DNA from: Pithys albifrons albifrons
Taxonomy: Eukaryota; Chordata; Aves; Passeriformes; Thamnophilidae
Reading direction: 5' to 3'
Assembly (NCBI RefSeq): GCF_047495875.1
Contig: NC_092460.1
Span: forward strand, 3,100,001 to 3,164,000
DNA: 64,000 nt
Each line of letters begins with the position of its first letter. Within the stretch, counting starts at the first letter, position 1. The notes beneath the pieces were generated by a model. That model was not told the DNA's origin, searched no databases, and saw nothing but the letters and a program-made list of their open reading frames with translations. Below, piece after piece: positions 34,870 through 47,292 of the stretch. The position numbers and the translations under genes are program-made.

Positions 34870-34945
34870 TAGAAGGTCAGAGAATATCCTGAGTTGGAGG
34901 TGGCCCACAAGGATCTTTGAGTTCAACTCCTGGCCCTGTTTATTA
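34870..34945 (-). mobile_element. CR1 (or SINE) tail scrap
   Basis: TATCCTGAGTTGGAGGTGGC and CCACAAGGATCTTTGAGTTC match the reversed tail shared by the CR1 and SINE copies at 8075 and 57877. No tRNA head follows. Confidence 0.65.
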
Positions 34946-37900
34946 TTCTGCATTTCATGAGGTAATGCCTCAAATTTAAAAGCACTTAAACATGTGTTGG
35001 CTTTTATTTTCTGCAGTGTTGAGCAGTAGGAAGGTGGAGTGACAGGCAGTGGGATCCCTGGAAACAGGAGCTGGAATTAGATCCCAGTGGAAGGTTGCAG
35101 GTACCTACAAACACATCTGTGAGGGCAGGGATGGGGCTGTGAAGACACTGAGTTCATTCAGGGCCCAAAGAACAGGGTGTACGTGGCTTTGTGTCCAGTG
35201 TGTTCTGCAGAGGAACCCACTATGAAATATTAATGAGAACAATATTGCTGACACGGAGCTCGAGTATTCACACCAAAGCATAATTGGGTGTTATCTCCAC
35301 TCCATTTAACAGAGTTACTGAGTCTGAGGCAGGAGCTCCCTGAAAAGCTGGAGGTGAAAAGGAGCCTCCTGAGATGGTGACCATGTCAGGATGGCCATGA
35401 CCCTCCCATATGAACTCTTGGGAATTCTACCAACCCTTTTTGGTGGCTGTCCTGATTTTCCCTCATGATGCTGGTAATCTGGAGACCTGTAAGGCTCCAC
35501 TTACCCAGGTGTAGCTGCTATTGGGTGGTCTTTGTGTTTAGAATGACATGATGTTTTGTCACAATGCTTATTAAGGATGATTCTGATCATTATTTTGGCC
35601 CCAGGCCACAGAGATATAATTTGTAGAAGCTTTTGTGAAGCTTGCAAAGTGCTGTCTGGTAACTGCATGATCAGCATCATATAAATGTTAGTCATTAAGA
35701 AAAATAATCCTAGTAACGATGGGCAGTATAATAACAATTAGTCTGTTCTTTGGCTCTCTGAATACTGTGGTACCTGCAGAGGACTCCTCTCCAAGGAGCT
35801 GGGGATGGTCCTCTGGCTGAGGCTTTGTATAATCAGCACAGCTGATCAATCCTGTGAACAGAAGCAATCCCTGCCATTGACTCCAGCAGGTAATTTGTGC
35901 CCCTCTTGCAGAGCTGCTGCACATGAACATGGGGAGCAGCAGGCAGAGAAAAGTGGCAGCACATCCATTCCTGCTGGTGGTCAGGGCCAATTACTGGAAT
36001 TAAAAGAACCTTTGCCAGAGTGCAGCAAGATTAGCTGTTGACCCTGTTGGCCTAAAGCAGTTACTATTATACTTACCAGCATCAGTGCCTTGGCTGCTGA
36101 GGCTCTGCAGGGGAGGGCACAGGCTCTTGGATGTGTCAGTTCTGCTGTAACCACGTTCTGTGGGGTTGGAAAGTGCCAAGGACCTTTGTTCACAGAGCTG
36201 GATGGTGGCAGTGCACAAAGCAGAGGGGTCAGTACAAGGTGTAGTGGACTGTGAGACTGGACTCAAATCTGGGAATACAAAACCTTGAACAATCTCGATG
36301 TTAATTAGTCTCTTTTAGAGTATATCATTTTTCTCTATTAGTACTACTTCTTTTTTTCTGCTCCATGTCTACTGATGTGCACAGAAGTGTTGAAATGGAA
36401 GACACAACATTTGTAAAGCTGCAGAGCCAGAGTTAATCCATGTCCCATGTGAAGGGTCTGCAATGGGGAATCAGTGCCAATGAGACCCCTCTGAGAAGAG
36501 GGGCTCAGCCAGCCCGTGTTCAGAGCCCTGAATTGAGATTCTAGAATTAATTTAGCGTCCCAATAATGCCTGTATTTGCTGGGCTATCAATTCACTGTTA
36601 ATTGCCAGGCAACTTTGCATAGCCTTGTGTCCAAGGTGTGCATCAGAGCTGGCACAGGGTGCCAGTGTTGTCACCACAGCTGCAGGCCCTGCCAGAGCAG
36701 TGCCAATCCCCCCAAACCTCTGAATTCCCACAGCTGGCAGTCCCAGAGACAGGTTTGTCCCAGAGCTGCAGTGAGGATGAACCCCCTGACTGCCCTCATG
36801 TACAAAACACGATGTGTATTCTCACACCTGAGTGACCACAATGAGCTTTGTGGTTGGACTGAGCTAACTCTGTAAATAACATTTCCACGACCATTGCACA
36901 GAAACTTGTGCCTCGTGGAGCTGCTTGTGTGGAAACAGAACTTATCCCACGAGACCTAAAAGGGTGAAGAGCAAATGAGACCACCCCAAACGTTCTGAAA
37001 CCCTCTGTGCACCTTTCTCTCCCTCCCCTGCAGCACAGGGTGTCTGTTCTAAGTGGCATTGCAGACTCTGTGACTAGAAGGTCAGGTGGCAATTGTCAGG
37101 TCTTGGGTAGATTCCATGAGAGTCCATTTTCCTTTGTGCAGAGATGTGGGGAAGTCAAATTCATGAGAGCAGCAGGATATCAGGAGTGTGCTTAGCTCTT
37201 CTAGGAATACTTTTCACCAGTTCATCTCTCAGCATTTTAAAGGGAGGTGAGCAATTCCCTGTCCCTTTTATAAAGATGGAATTACAGTCTGGTTCTACAG
37301 CTGTGCCTCTCTCCCCCTAAAAGAATGTGATCTACAAGGCATGGAAATTATTGTTAAGGGGGACACAATAATGGTTAAACCAAACATCATCTGGGTGATG
37401 AGCTTTCCCTCAAGAGGGAATAACAGCAGCTGGGAGCAGAGCAGGTGTAGGGGGAACAAGGACCCAAAGGTCCTGCCTGTGCAGCCACTGGGAAATGAGC
37501 CAGCACTGGGAAATGTGGGAACACAGGAGGGGCTGGAAACACTTCCCCAAAGGGGAGATCCTGTTGGAACAGCATGACATGACATTGCAAGAGGAATAAA
37601 TTCACTGTGCAAACCACTCAGCTTTAGGGACCAACCAGCCACTGTGTCATTAGACTTGACTGAAATGTCTGCTTGGCTCTTGGGCAATTGGAAGTGGAAT
37701 GTCGTTGACAGGACACATGAATTTTTTTTTTCCTTTCCCTTCCAAGAATGTGTTTCTGCACAGAGATATTTTCACTACAGGAGTGTAAAAGCCTTTTAGA
37801 AAAAAAATAATTGCAAATAATAACTTTTATTTTTTTCTAACTTGCATATAACCCTTGCTGTTTCCAACCTGCTTAAAAGAAATAAGATTTAACTGAAAAT

Positions 37901-39084
37901 GGAAGTTGTAATTAATTTTAGACCAGAGTTACCATCATCATTTGTACAAGAGGGTCAAAATTTATCCCTGAGAGTTATTTCTTGAGCCATTTTCTCTGAG
38001 AGGATGAAACTGGGCTGTGGGGGCTACATTAATGTGCATCCCCTCTGAGACAGGGGCTGGCATTACAAGTTGGGATGTTGGTTTGCCAGAACAGTTGGTG
38101 AAGGAAAATAAAGAATAATTATTCAGAACAAGTAGATGAGATTAAGAATACGAGGCCAAATTTGCTGCAATAAGTCAGGCATAGTCAAAAGCAAAGGCAA
38201 AGAGCATAAAATGATATTTGGAGGGCCAGGATGTTTAAGACAGGACTGAATTTGTGCTAAACAGAAACCAAATAAACCCAATCACTTTGGTTATTTCTAC
38301 AAAGGGAGTTCAGTTCCTCCTTAGTCATTCCTTGCAGAATTATAATCTCTCATGACCTCATCTTCTCCTTCCTCCTTTGGGAACACAGCAAGGAACACAA
38401 ATTTATAAACTATCCCCTCCCTGTGTCCCCCCATGGCCATTAGAAAACTTCCTCATCCTTCAGAAGAACAATCAATATTAAACATCTTTTACTTTGCCAG
38501 TGATTGATTCTGTCTCATTTCCCATTACTCATAAAAACAGGGACATTCAGGCTCGATTTTAGGTGTTTATTTATTTATTAAAGGGGTGACAGAGTCACAG
38601 CTACCTGAAAAATTCATGGAAACTTCACTGTTGTTCCTTACAGAGCTTTGGCAGAAACCTTGAGGGACACAACTGCCCCAAGAAGGAAAACCTCTCTCCT
38701 ACATCACCCTCTCCAGCCCATGCACACCCAGTGGTACTTAAAGATGGCAAGAGCTTAAAACCCTCAGGTAAATGTTTCTTTTTTTTCATGTGTCACAGAA
38801 TTTTGCAGCGATTCTGTAGAATTTCCAGCCTGAGATTTTAGATACCTTTCAAAGTCTTGTGTAAAACCACAGCATTTTGGTTCAAGGGAAAATTCTCTTT
38901 TTGTTCAGATATTTTTTTTGACCAATATCAAAGTACCACTTGAAGTAGATCTAAACTGGAATTGGTGGCAGCTGTGACATTGGTGGAAGTATCAGCCCCA
39001 CTGAGAAGTGCTAAAAAAGGTCCCTCAATTCTGTTAATCTGATTTTGAAAGTCCTCCCTGCAGGATGGGCCAGGTACTAGAGCT
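34946..39084. other. Longest unique stretch of the window
   Basis: About 4.1 kb with no recognised transposon. The 35520-35760 part (AT-rich, even composition, several ATTA cores) would be worth checking as a conserved non-coding element. ORFs of 100-130 codons near 35.7-36.3 and 37.3-37.7 kb have no recognisable domain. A TTTATTTATTTA run is near 38565. Confidence 0.4.
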
Positions 39085-40585
39085 GAAACCCCCTCTGAGC
39101 TCCTGGGTGCAGTTCTGGGTCACTTCAGGAGATTGGAAAAAGAGGTTTGGAAACCCCCCTGAGCTCCTGGGTGCAGTTCTGGGTCACTTCAGGAGTTTGG
39201 AAAAAAAGGTTTGGAAACCCCCCTGAGCTCCTGGGTGCAGTTCCTGGGTCACTTCAGGGGTTTGGAAACCTCCCTGAGCTCCTGGGTGCAGTTCCTGGGT
39301 CACTTCAGGGGTTTGGAAACCTCCCTGAGCTCCTGGGTGCAGTTCCTGGGTCACTTCAGGAGTCTGGAAAAAGAGGTTTGGAAACCCCCCTGAGCTCCTG
39401 GGTGTGCAGTTCTGGGTCACTTCAGGAGTCTGGAAAAAGAGGTTTGGAAACCCCCCTGAGCTCCTGGGTGCAGTTCTGGGTCACTTCAGGAGTTTGGAAA
39501 AAAAGGTTTGGAAACCCCCCTGAGCTCCTGGGTGCAGTTCCTGGGTCACTTCAGGGGTTTGGAAACCTCCCTGAGCTCCTGGGTGCAGTTCCTGGGTCAC
39601 TTCAGGGGTTTGGAAACCCCCCTGAGCTCCTGGGTGCAGTTCCTGGGTCACTTCAGGAGTCTGGAAAAAGGGGTTTGGAAACCCCCCTGAGCTCCTGGGT
39701 GCAGTTCCTGGGTCACTTCAGGGGTTTGGAAAAAGAGGTTTGGAAACACCCCTAAGCTCCTGGAGGCAGTTCCTGGGTCACTTCAGGAGATTGGAAGAAA
39801 AAGGTTTGGAAACCCCCCTGAGCTCCTGGGTGCAGTCCTGGGTCACTTCAGGAGTTTGGAAAAAGAGGTTTGGAAACCCCCCTGAGCTCCTGGGTGCAGT
39901 TCTGGGTCACTACAGGAGTTTGGAAAAAGAGGTTTGGAAACCCCCCTGAGCTCCTGGGTGCAGTTCTGGGTCACTTCAGGAGTTTGGAAAAAAAGGTTTG
40001 GAAACCCCCTCGAGCTCCTGGGTGCAGTTCCTGGGTCACTTCAGGAGTTTGGAAAAAGAGGTTTGGAAACCCCCCTGAGCTCCTGGGTGCAGTTCTGGGT
40101 CACTTCAGGAGTTTGGAAAAAGAGGTTTGGAAACACCCCTGAGCTCCTGGGTGCAGTTCCTGGGTCACTTCAGGAGTTTGGAAAAAGAGGTTTGGAAACC
40201 CCCGTGAGCTCCTGGGTGCAGTTCCTGGGTCACTTCAGGAGTCTGGCAAAAGAGGTTTGGAAACACCCCTGAGCTCCTGGGTGCAGTTCTGGGTCACTTC
40301 AGGAGTTTGGAAAAAGAGGTTTGGAAACCCCCCTGAGCTCCTGGGTGCAGTTCCTGGGTCACTTCTGGAGTTTGGAAAAAGAGGTTTGGAAACCCCCCTG
40401 AGCTCCTGGGTACAGTTCTGGGTCACTTCAGGAATCTGGCAAAAGAGGTTTGGAAACCCCCCTGAGCTCCTGGGTGCAGTTCTGGGTCACTTCAGGAGTT
40501 TGGAAAAAAAAGGTTTGGAAACCCCCCCTGAGCTCCTGGGTGCAGTTCCTGGGTCACTTCAGGAGTTTGGAAAAAAAGGTTTAGC
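39085..40585. repeat. 64/51-bp minisatellite, about 24 units
   Basis: The core is GAGCTCCTGGGTGCAGTTCC, then TGGGTCACTTCAGGAGTTTGG, an AAAAAGAGGTTTGG linker and AAACCCCCCT. Most units are 64-66 bases. Four near 39225-39327 and 39521-39623 are about 51 bases because the linker is missing. The last unit decays at 40582 (GGTTTAGCTCAGAAC). A plus-strand ORF of 202 codons (39147-39755) is a by-product of the repeat. Confidence 0.96.
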
Positions 40586-41723
40586 TCAGAACATGCCCAG
40601 AGTCAGCAGAATCCACCTCAACACTGGTGAGAAATGTCAAAACCTTTAGAAAACGCTGACAAATGCAGCCACCACGTGTCACAGGGACAGGGAAATGCCA
40701 CAATATCAAAACTCCCTTCACTGGCAAGAATATAATTCCCATGGAATTCTAACAAGTAAACTGTACCTTGCTATTCAAAAGAAAACAAAGGACTTTGAGA
40801 CAAACTCTGCTTTTTTTTTTTTTCTGTCTTGAGAGGAAATTCTCTTTCCATCTAAAAGCAGCAATAATAAAGATAATAAAGTAGGATAAGCAGCCTGCTT
40901 TTATTGAACCACTTCAGCACTGAGTCCTTAACAACATGTTTCCTCTTCTACAGTTATTTCTTCTGACTGTAATAAAGTTAAATCAGAAAGGCTGCAATAT
41001 TGTGCTCAGGATGTTCAATTAGTTCCACAGAGTGTCCATGAGAGTTAATGCTGTTTGAGGGAAGCAACTCGAGTGCTCAGAGAAGATTTGTGTTCAGCTT
41101 TGTTAATTCACACACATCCTGGCAGATGTCTGATTAGACTAATTTAAAATTAAATGACAAGGGGGGAAAAAAAAATTAAAAAAAAAATTTGCATTCATTT
41201 CAAATGATTGAACAAAAGACGAAAACTCTGCGTGGTTTTGTTTGGTGGAACAGCCCAGCTCAGCTCCCTCAAATCCTGCTCTCCCCTGCCCATAAACCAC
41301 TCAGACAGCACATCTTCAGTGCAGGGATTGCTGTTAAATAAGCAAACACTCTGAGTTAAACAAACATTTGGTGAGTGCAGCACTGTGAGATGATCAGAAG
41401 AGCTGGAAAAAGGAGTCAGAGACACTGTGCTCCTCCTCCACAGCGTGGAATTCCCTCTGCCATTTGGGCTCTGCTGGTTCAGCAACATCCCAGACCAAGT
41501 TCTGAGCTCCTTCCATGGGTGTTGAAGGAACTGAGTCTCTGTATTTCCTGTGCTGGAACAAATGGGGTGTTCAATCTAATCCTTTCCTTGGAGATTATTT
41601 TAAGGAATTGGAGTTGTTTGTGCATTGCTTGGGCTTTATTCAGCTTTATGTTGGGCTTGCACAAGTTCCATCATACAGAGGGTAGCAAAGTGGAATGTGC
41701 TTGGAGTGCTTCTTTCTGGATTT
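40586..41723. other. Unique sequence, nothing recognised
   Basis: A/T tracts near 40812 and 41165-41190; no gene supported. Confidence 0.45.
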
Positions 41724-42390
41724 GCCTGCCTAAGGATGAAATAAAAACATAGTTAGTAATATTCAATATTCAAAAAAGGACAGAAATTCTGAGTAATATA
41801 AAAAAATACCTGAAAATTTTGCCTGCTTAAGGATTAAATAAAAACATAGGTAGTAATATTCAATATTCAAAAGAGGGCAGAAATTCTGAGTATTATAAAA
41901 AATACCTGAAAATTTTGCCTGCTTAAGGATTAAATAAAAGCATAGTTAGTAATATTCAATATTCAACAGAGGACAGAAATTCTGAGTATTATAAAAATAC
42001 CTGAAAATTTTGCCTGCTTAAGGATTAAATAAAAACATAGTAATATTCAATATTCAAAAGAGGACAGAAATTCTGAGTATTATAAAAAATACCTGAAAAT
42101 TTTGCCTGCCTAAGGATGAAATAAAAACATAGTTAGTAATATTCAATATTCAAAAGAGGGCAGAAATTCTGAGTATTATAAAAATACCTGAAAATTTTGC
42201 CTGCTTAAAGATTAAATAAAAGCATAGGTAGTAATATTCAATATTCAAAAGAGGGTAGAAATTCTGAGTAATATAAAAATACCTGAAAATTTTGCCTGCT
42301 TAAGGATTAAATTAAAGCATAGTTAGTAATATTCAATATTCAACAGAGGGCAGAAATTCTGAGTAATTCAAAAAAATACCTGAAAATTTT
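41724..42390. repeat. About 95-bp AT-rich tandem repeat, about 7 units
   Basis: Each unit holds CCTGCTTAAGGATTAAATAA, AACATAGTTAGTAATATTCA, AGAGGACAGAAATTCTGAGT and a TATAAAAAATACCTGAAAAT end. Units start near 41726, 41822, 41918, 42014, 42107, 42199 and 42294, and the array fades after 42380. Unit length varies by a few bases in A tracts. Confidence 0.95.
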
Positions 42391-43850
42391 CATGCTTGTT
42401 TTCTTTTATTATGATTGTTTTTAAAAGGAATTCATACTAGGCAGGAAAAAGAAGTGTTTTCAAAAGTTCCCAAGCAATTTAGTAAATTAATTGTAGCATG
42501 AAGTACTAAGTTCACAGAAGTGGCTTGTGGGAGGCTTTGTCTCACTGACAGGCACATCCTCCTGGTGCTGGGTGAGGTGGAGAGGGTGGAAAGGTGGAAT
42601 TATTGGTGGCAAAGTCCAGATCTCTCCTGTGGCACTTCAGCAGCAATTGGGGTGGGAAGGGTTTGGGCTGCAGAGCTGTCACCCACTTGTCTGTGTACAG
42701 AGAACCTCTTCATGTGTGCAGTGGGAGGCTGAAGTGGCTCAGATTTCCAGCAGGATCCCTGGCTGCTCATTTTTAGCACTCTCTGACCCCTCTTGTCCCC
42801 TGTGAGCAGAGTTAGGAGGGCTACAAAGGGGTTCTCCTGCTTGAGGGAGGCCCAAAAATGCACTTACAGGGGGAGCCAAGGTGAGCACAGTCCCCAAATT
42901 AGAACATGACACGAGTACTGAATTATAGGGAAAATACTTCTGGCTTTAGCCACTGGTGGATTCAGGTCTCTTGCAATCAGGGAATTCTGGACACCTTGAT
43001 GTTTGCAGAAAGCCAACTAAGGGCAGTCATTACTCCCCACCAGATCTCCAGTTCTTCTGGCACAGAACTACAAATCTATTCCCAACCAATGCTTGCAGGT
43101 TTTCTGCAGATCCTCTGCTCAGTCATGACAAGGACAGAGGTTCTCCACACTGGAACTCACAGGACCAACCTCCTCCACCACATGAGAAGGTGCTGTCCCA
43201 CTTCAGGGTTGATATTTTCCACACATGGATATATTTGAAGGAAAATACCTGATATTGTTCCAAACCCCCATATTGCAGGTTGAAAATCCTTCTCTTTTTA
43301 ATGTGTTTCTGACTCTTAAGGGTGGCCTCAATAATGCTCCAATGACAGTCCATGTGCTTTCCATGTCCTTATCACAGCTGAAACTTGGGAAGTTCCCTGG
43401 CAACAGGCCCAAATCCATTGGTGTTGCCAAAACTTTGGAGTTTGCTCCTTTTCTTTTCCATAGTTCTCTGTGGAATATTCTTGGAGCAGAATGAAATGGT
43501 TGCTCCATGATCTCAATATATTGCAGGAGATATTAAAGAAGTACCTGCAGTACCTGAGGCTACAAACATAATGTATGCAATTAAACCTTGGATAATAACT
43601 TTTTAAATTTGCCTTTAATATCCAATGAGTTTCAAATTAAAATGGAATTTTATCCAATATAGCACCATTTAATATATTACAACATTCCTTACTGTAACAG
43701 ATACACATCTCAGCTCTTATGTTATACCACAGTGTGATTCTGTGAGAGGTTTTTTGGGCAAAGTTTGGTCTGATTGCTTCATGGATGCTGAAGGGATTGA
43801 AGATGGACCATTTCCCATCTTAGCAGCTTCCTGTGAGAATGCAAAGGGGT
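42391..43850. other. Unique sequence, nothing recognised
   Basis: No repeat or gene supported. Confidence 0.45.
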
Positions 43851-44619
43851 GTCAGGTCCTGCCCTTTGGCCACAACAACCGCCTGTGGTGCTCCAGGCTG
43901 GGCACAGAGTGGCTGGAGAGCAGCCAGGCAGAGGGACCTGGGGGGACTGAGGGACAGGAAGCTCAACAGGAGCCACCAGTGTGCCCAGGTGGCCAAGAAG
44001 GCCAAGGGGATCCTGGCCTGGATCCAAACCAGCGTGGCCAGCAGGCCCAGGGCAGTGACCCTTCCCCTGGACTCTGCCTTGGGGAGGCCACACCTTGAGT
44101 GTTGTGTTCAGTTCTGGGCCCCTCAGTTCAGAAAGGACATTGAGGGGCTGGAGCGGGGCCAGAGAAGAGCAACGAGGCTGGAGAAGGGACTGGAGCACAA
44201 GTGCTGTGGGGAGAGGCTGAGGGAGCTGGGGGTGTTCAGCCTGGAGAAGAGGAGGCTCAGAGGTGACCTCAGCACTGTCTGGAACTGCCTGAAGGGAAGT
44301 TCTGGCCAGCTGGGGGTTGGTCTCTTCTCCCAGGCACTCAGCAATAGGACAAGGGGGCACGATGGGCTCAAGCTCTGCCAGGGGAAATTGAAGTTGGAGA
44401 GCAGCAAAAAATTCTTTGCAGAGAGAGTGCTCAGGCATTGGAATGGGCTGCCCAGAGAGGGGGTGGATTCACCATCCCTGGTGATTTTTAAACACAGATT
44501 GGCCGTGGCACTGAGTGCCATGATCTGGTAAAGGGACTGGAGTTGGCCCAAGGGTTGGACTTGATGATCTCGGAGGTCTTTTCCAACCTAATCCATTCTA
44601 TGAATTTTTGATTCTATGA
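43851..44619 (+). mobile_element. CR1 LINE, 5'-truncated, about 0.77 kb
   Basis: It begins in ORF2 at about CAGGTCCTGCCCTTTGGCCA and runs to the tail CCATTCTATGAATTTTTGATTC. It is nearly identical to the 15.4 kb copy but truncated at a different base and set in different flanks. Confidence 0.93.
43852..44531 (+). pseudogene. CR1 ORF2 C-terminal remnant, about 225 codons
   Basis: The open frame runs from RSCPLATTT through [16 protein letters not shown] and [15 protein letters not shown] to the AVALSAMIW stop. All RT catalytic motifs and the endonuclease are missing. The frame is uninterrupted and reads a few codons upstream into unrelated flank. It is a dead fragment of a young CR1. Confidence 0.82.
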
Positions 44620-46277
44620 TCTCACCAAGTGCTCCCTCCTTTGAGCTCCTCTTTGCATTGTGTCCCCTTTGATGTTTGTTTTGATCTAAAAAGTGGAAAT
44701 AGCTGATTCCAGTGTCCTCATTCTCCATTTTGATGCTCTGTTGGTGAACAGGGTCTTTCCATATAAAGGATTCCAGGGGCTTCACAGGGTGAGCACATCT
44801 CCCAAAATGGAGAGTAATGGGATGGTTTAAATCTGCTCAGACATGTTACTTCATCAGGCAGAGCACATCACACAACCAATTACCCTTGCTTAATTTTAGC
44901 ATGGGATACAGATGGCATTTTCTTGGAGAGATAGAGTTTATGGATCAACTCAGCAAGCTTCTCACACTCTCCATCAGGTTTGTGGAGCCTGGAGGAGAGG
45001 AGCTCATGGCTTAGGAACAGCTGGCACAGCCTGAGCTCAGGGAAGATGGAAGGGATGTTGGTGAGAGAGGCAAAGTGCTTTAAGGACAAAGCATCAGTGC
45101 CCAGGCTCTGTTCCTCAGAGCTCTGAAGGATTCTGGAGAACTGGGTGCCACCAGGTCATCTGAACGTGCTCCAGAATGAGCTTTACCTCTTCTCTCAGGT
45201 GGGGTCTCTGCCAAAACCATCCACAACTTGTCATCTCAGGGATCACCAGATGGGATTTGCTCCTGTTTTGCTGCAGGACCAGCTCCATATCTGGGCATGG
45301 CTGAGGAGAAATGGAGCTGTTCGATCAGCCTTTTCAGGAGGCTTTGAGGTAATTCTGGACTGTCCGTGGTGAGGGATGTGCAGCACAGGTTGGAAATTCC
45401 TCCCTGAGCACGTTGTAGCTGGAACAGAATAATAAAATGGGCAGGGAACATAAACAGTGAAATACAGGTGATTGCACAGCACTTTGAGAGGAAACAGCAA
45501 CTCTGCTACACTCAGTCCTGGGAGAATCTGCAGGGATGTGTTTGAGGGCTCCATGAGCAGACTCCTGCAAGGCCAGGAATAGGATTTTTAGCTTGAATAG
45601 CTGAATGGAAACAGGGGGTAAATGCTTCTCCACTTGCTTTCCCCCTGCTCCCCTCTTCTCTTAAAATAAGGCTTCAGAACTGGAATGACCCCCCCAGTTG
45701 TGCTGTAAGACAACTCATGCCTGCAGAGGAGAGATAGATGAGAGCAATAGCAATTATTTTTAATCTGCATTTCACTACTCAGGTTATTACAGGTATAAAA
45801 CTTCAATTATAATTTTAAAAGGCTATTAGGATGTGTTCCAGTACACTCTGCAAGAGATGGAACAGCCCTTGCCCCAAAACCTGCTGGTGTTGCAGTGCCT
45901 GGTTGCTGCAGGTGGAGACAAATTTTGGTGTTGTTGATATTTTGGTATCTGGTGTTGAGATCAGGTGTGATTTAGAGAGGAAAGAAATGTTGTTACCCAA
46001 AGGAGGAGGAGGAGATTTGCACTTCTCTGAGGCAGAGGGTTTACCAGCAGGTGAAATGCAGGGTCTGCCATTCCGAGGTGGCCTCAGCAGAGATAAAGTG
46101 GCTTGTCTTGTATTTATTCACCAATGTCATTTGTTGCCTTGTGCTCTATTTTTTTTGATATTATAAACACCTCTATCTCCCCTTTACCTTAGCTGGGATT
46201 GGATTGTAATTTGAGATAACTGGATGACAGTCAGACCTTCTCCTTCTTAAAGGCTTAGTGAATCCCCATGTGGGTAT
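44620..46277. other. Unique sequence, nothing recognised
   Basis: No repeat or gene supported. Confidence 0.45.
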
Positions 46278-47292
46278 CTGGTGAATGGAGCTGCATCCAG
46301 CTGGGGCCGGTCACCAGTGGTGTTCCCCAGGGGTCTGTGTTGGGCCCAGTCCTGTTTAACATCTTTAGTGATGATTTAGATGAGGGGATTGAGTCCATCA
46401 GCAGCAAATTTGCTGATGACACCAAGCTGGGAGGGAGTGTCGACCTGCTGGAAGGCAGGAGGGCTCTGCAGAGGGATCTGGAGAGACTTGAGAGATGGGC
46501 TGATTCCAATGGGATGAAGTTCAACAAGGCCAAGTGCAGGTCCTGCCCTTTGGCCACAACAACCCCTGCAGCGCTCCAGGCTGGGCACAGAGTGGCTGGA
46601 GAGCAGCCAGGCAGAGGGACCTGGGGGGACTGAGGGACAGGAAGCTCAACAGGAGCCACCAGTGTGCCCAGGTGGCCAAGAAGGCCAAGGGGATCCTGGC
46701 CTGGATCCAAACTAGCATGGCCAGCAGGCCCAGGGCAGTGACCCTTCCCCTGGACTCTGCCTTGGGGAGGCCACACCTTGAGTGTTGTGTTCAGTTCTGG
46801 GCCCCTCAGTTCAGAAAGGACATTGAGGGGCTGGAGCGAGTCCAGAGAAGAGCAACGAGGCTGGAGAAGGGACTGGAGCACAAGTGCTGTGGGGAGAGGC
46901 TGAGGGAGCTGGGGGTGTTCAGCCTGGAGAAGAGGAGGCTCAGAGGTGACCTCAGCACTGTCTGGAACTGCCTGAAGGGAAGTTCTGGCCAGGTGGGGGT
47001 TGGTCTCTTCTCCCAGGCACTCAGCAATAGGACAAGGGGGCACGATGGGCTCAAGCTCTGCCAGGGGAAATTGAAGTTGGAGAGCAGAAAAAAATTCTTT
47101 GCAGAGAGAGTGCTCAGGGATTGGAATGGGCTGCCCAGAGAGGGGGTGGATTCCCCATCCCTGGAGGTTTTTCAGCTGAGCTTGGCCGTGGCACTGAGTG
47201 CCATGATCTGGTAAAGGGACTGGAGTTGGACCAAGGGTTGGACTCGATGATCTTGGAGGTCTTTTCCAGCCCAATCCATTTTCTGATTCTAT
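46278..47292 (+). mobile_element. CR1 LINE, 5'-truncated, about 1.0 kb
   Basis: It begins at CTGGTGAATGGAGCTGCATC, about 35 bases inside the truncation point of the 29 kb copy, and ends at CCATTTTCTGATTCTAT. It has a small deletion in the CCAGCTGG(tggt)CGGTCACC region. Confidence 0.93.
46283..47214 (+). pseudogene. CR1 ORF2 C-terminal remnant with one frameshift
   Basis: Shows GVPQGS and FADD followed by [12 protein letters not shown] in one frame. There is a one-base loss near 46557-46565, in the same C run as in the 29 kb copy (ACAACCCCTGCAG). The second frame continues to the AVALSAMIW stop at 47214. The endonuclease and N-terminal RT are absent. Close sequence identity with the other long copies points to recent insertion. 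Confidence 0.85.

Noticed and set aside
39147..39755. 202-codon plus-strand repetitive ORF
   Set aside because: A by-product of the 64/51-bp minisatellite; the frame follows unit length and changes along the array.
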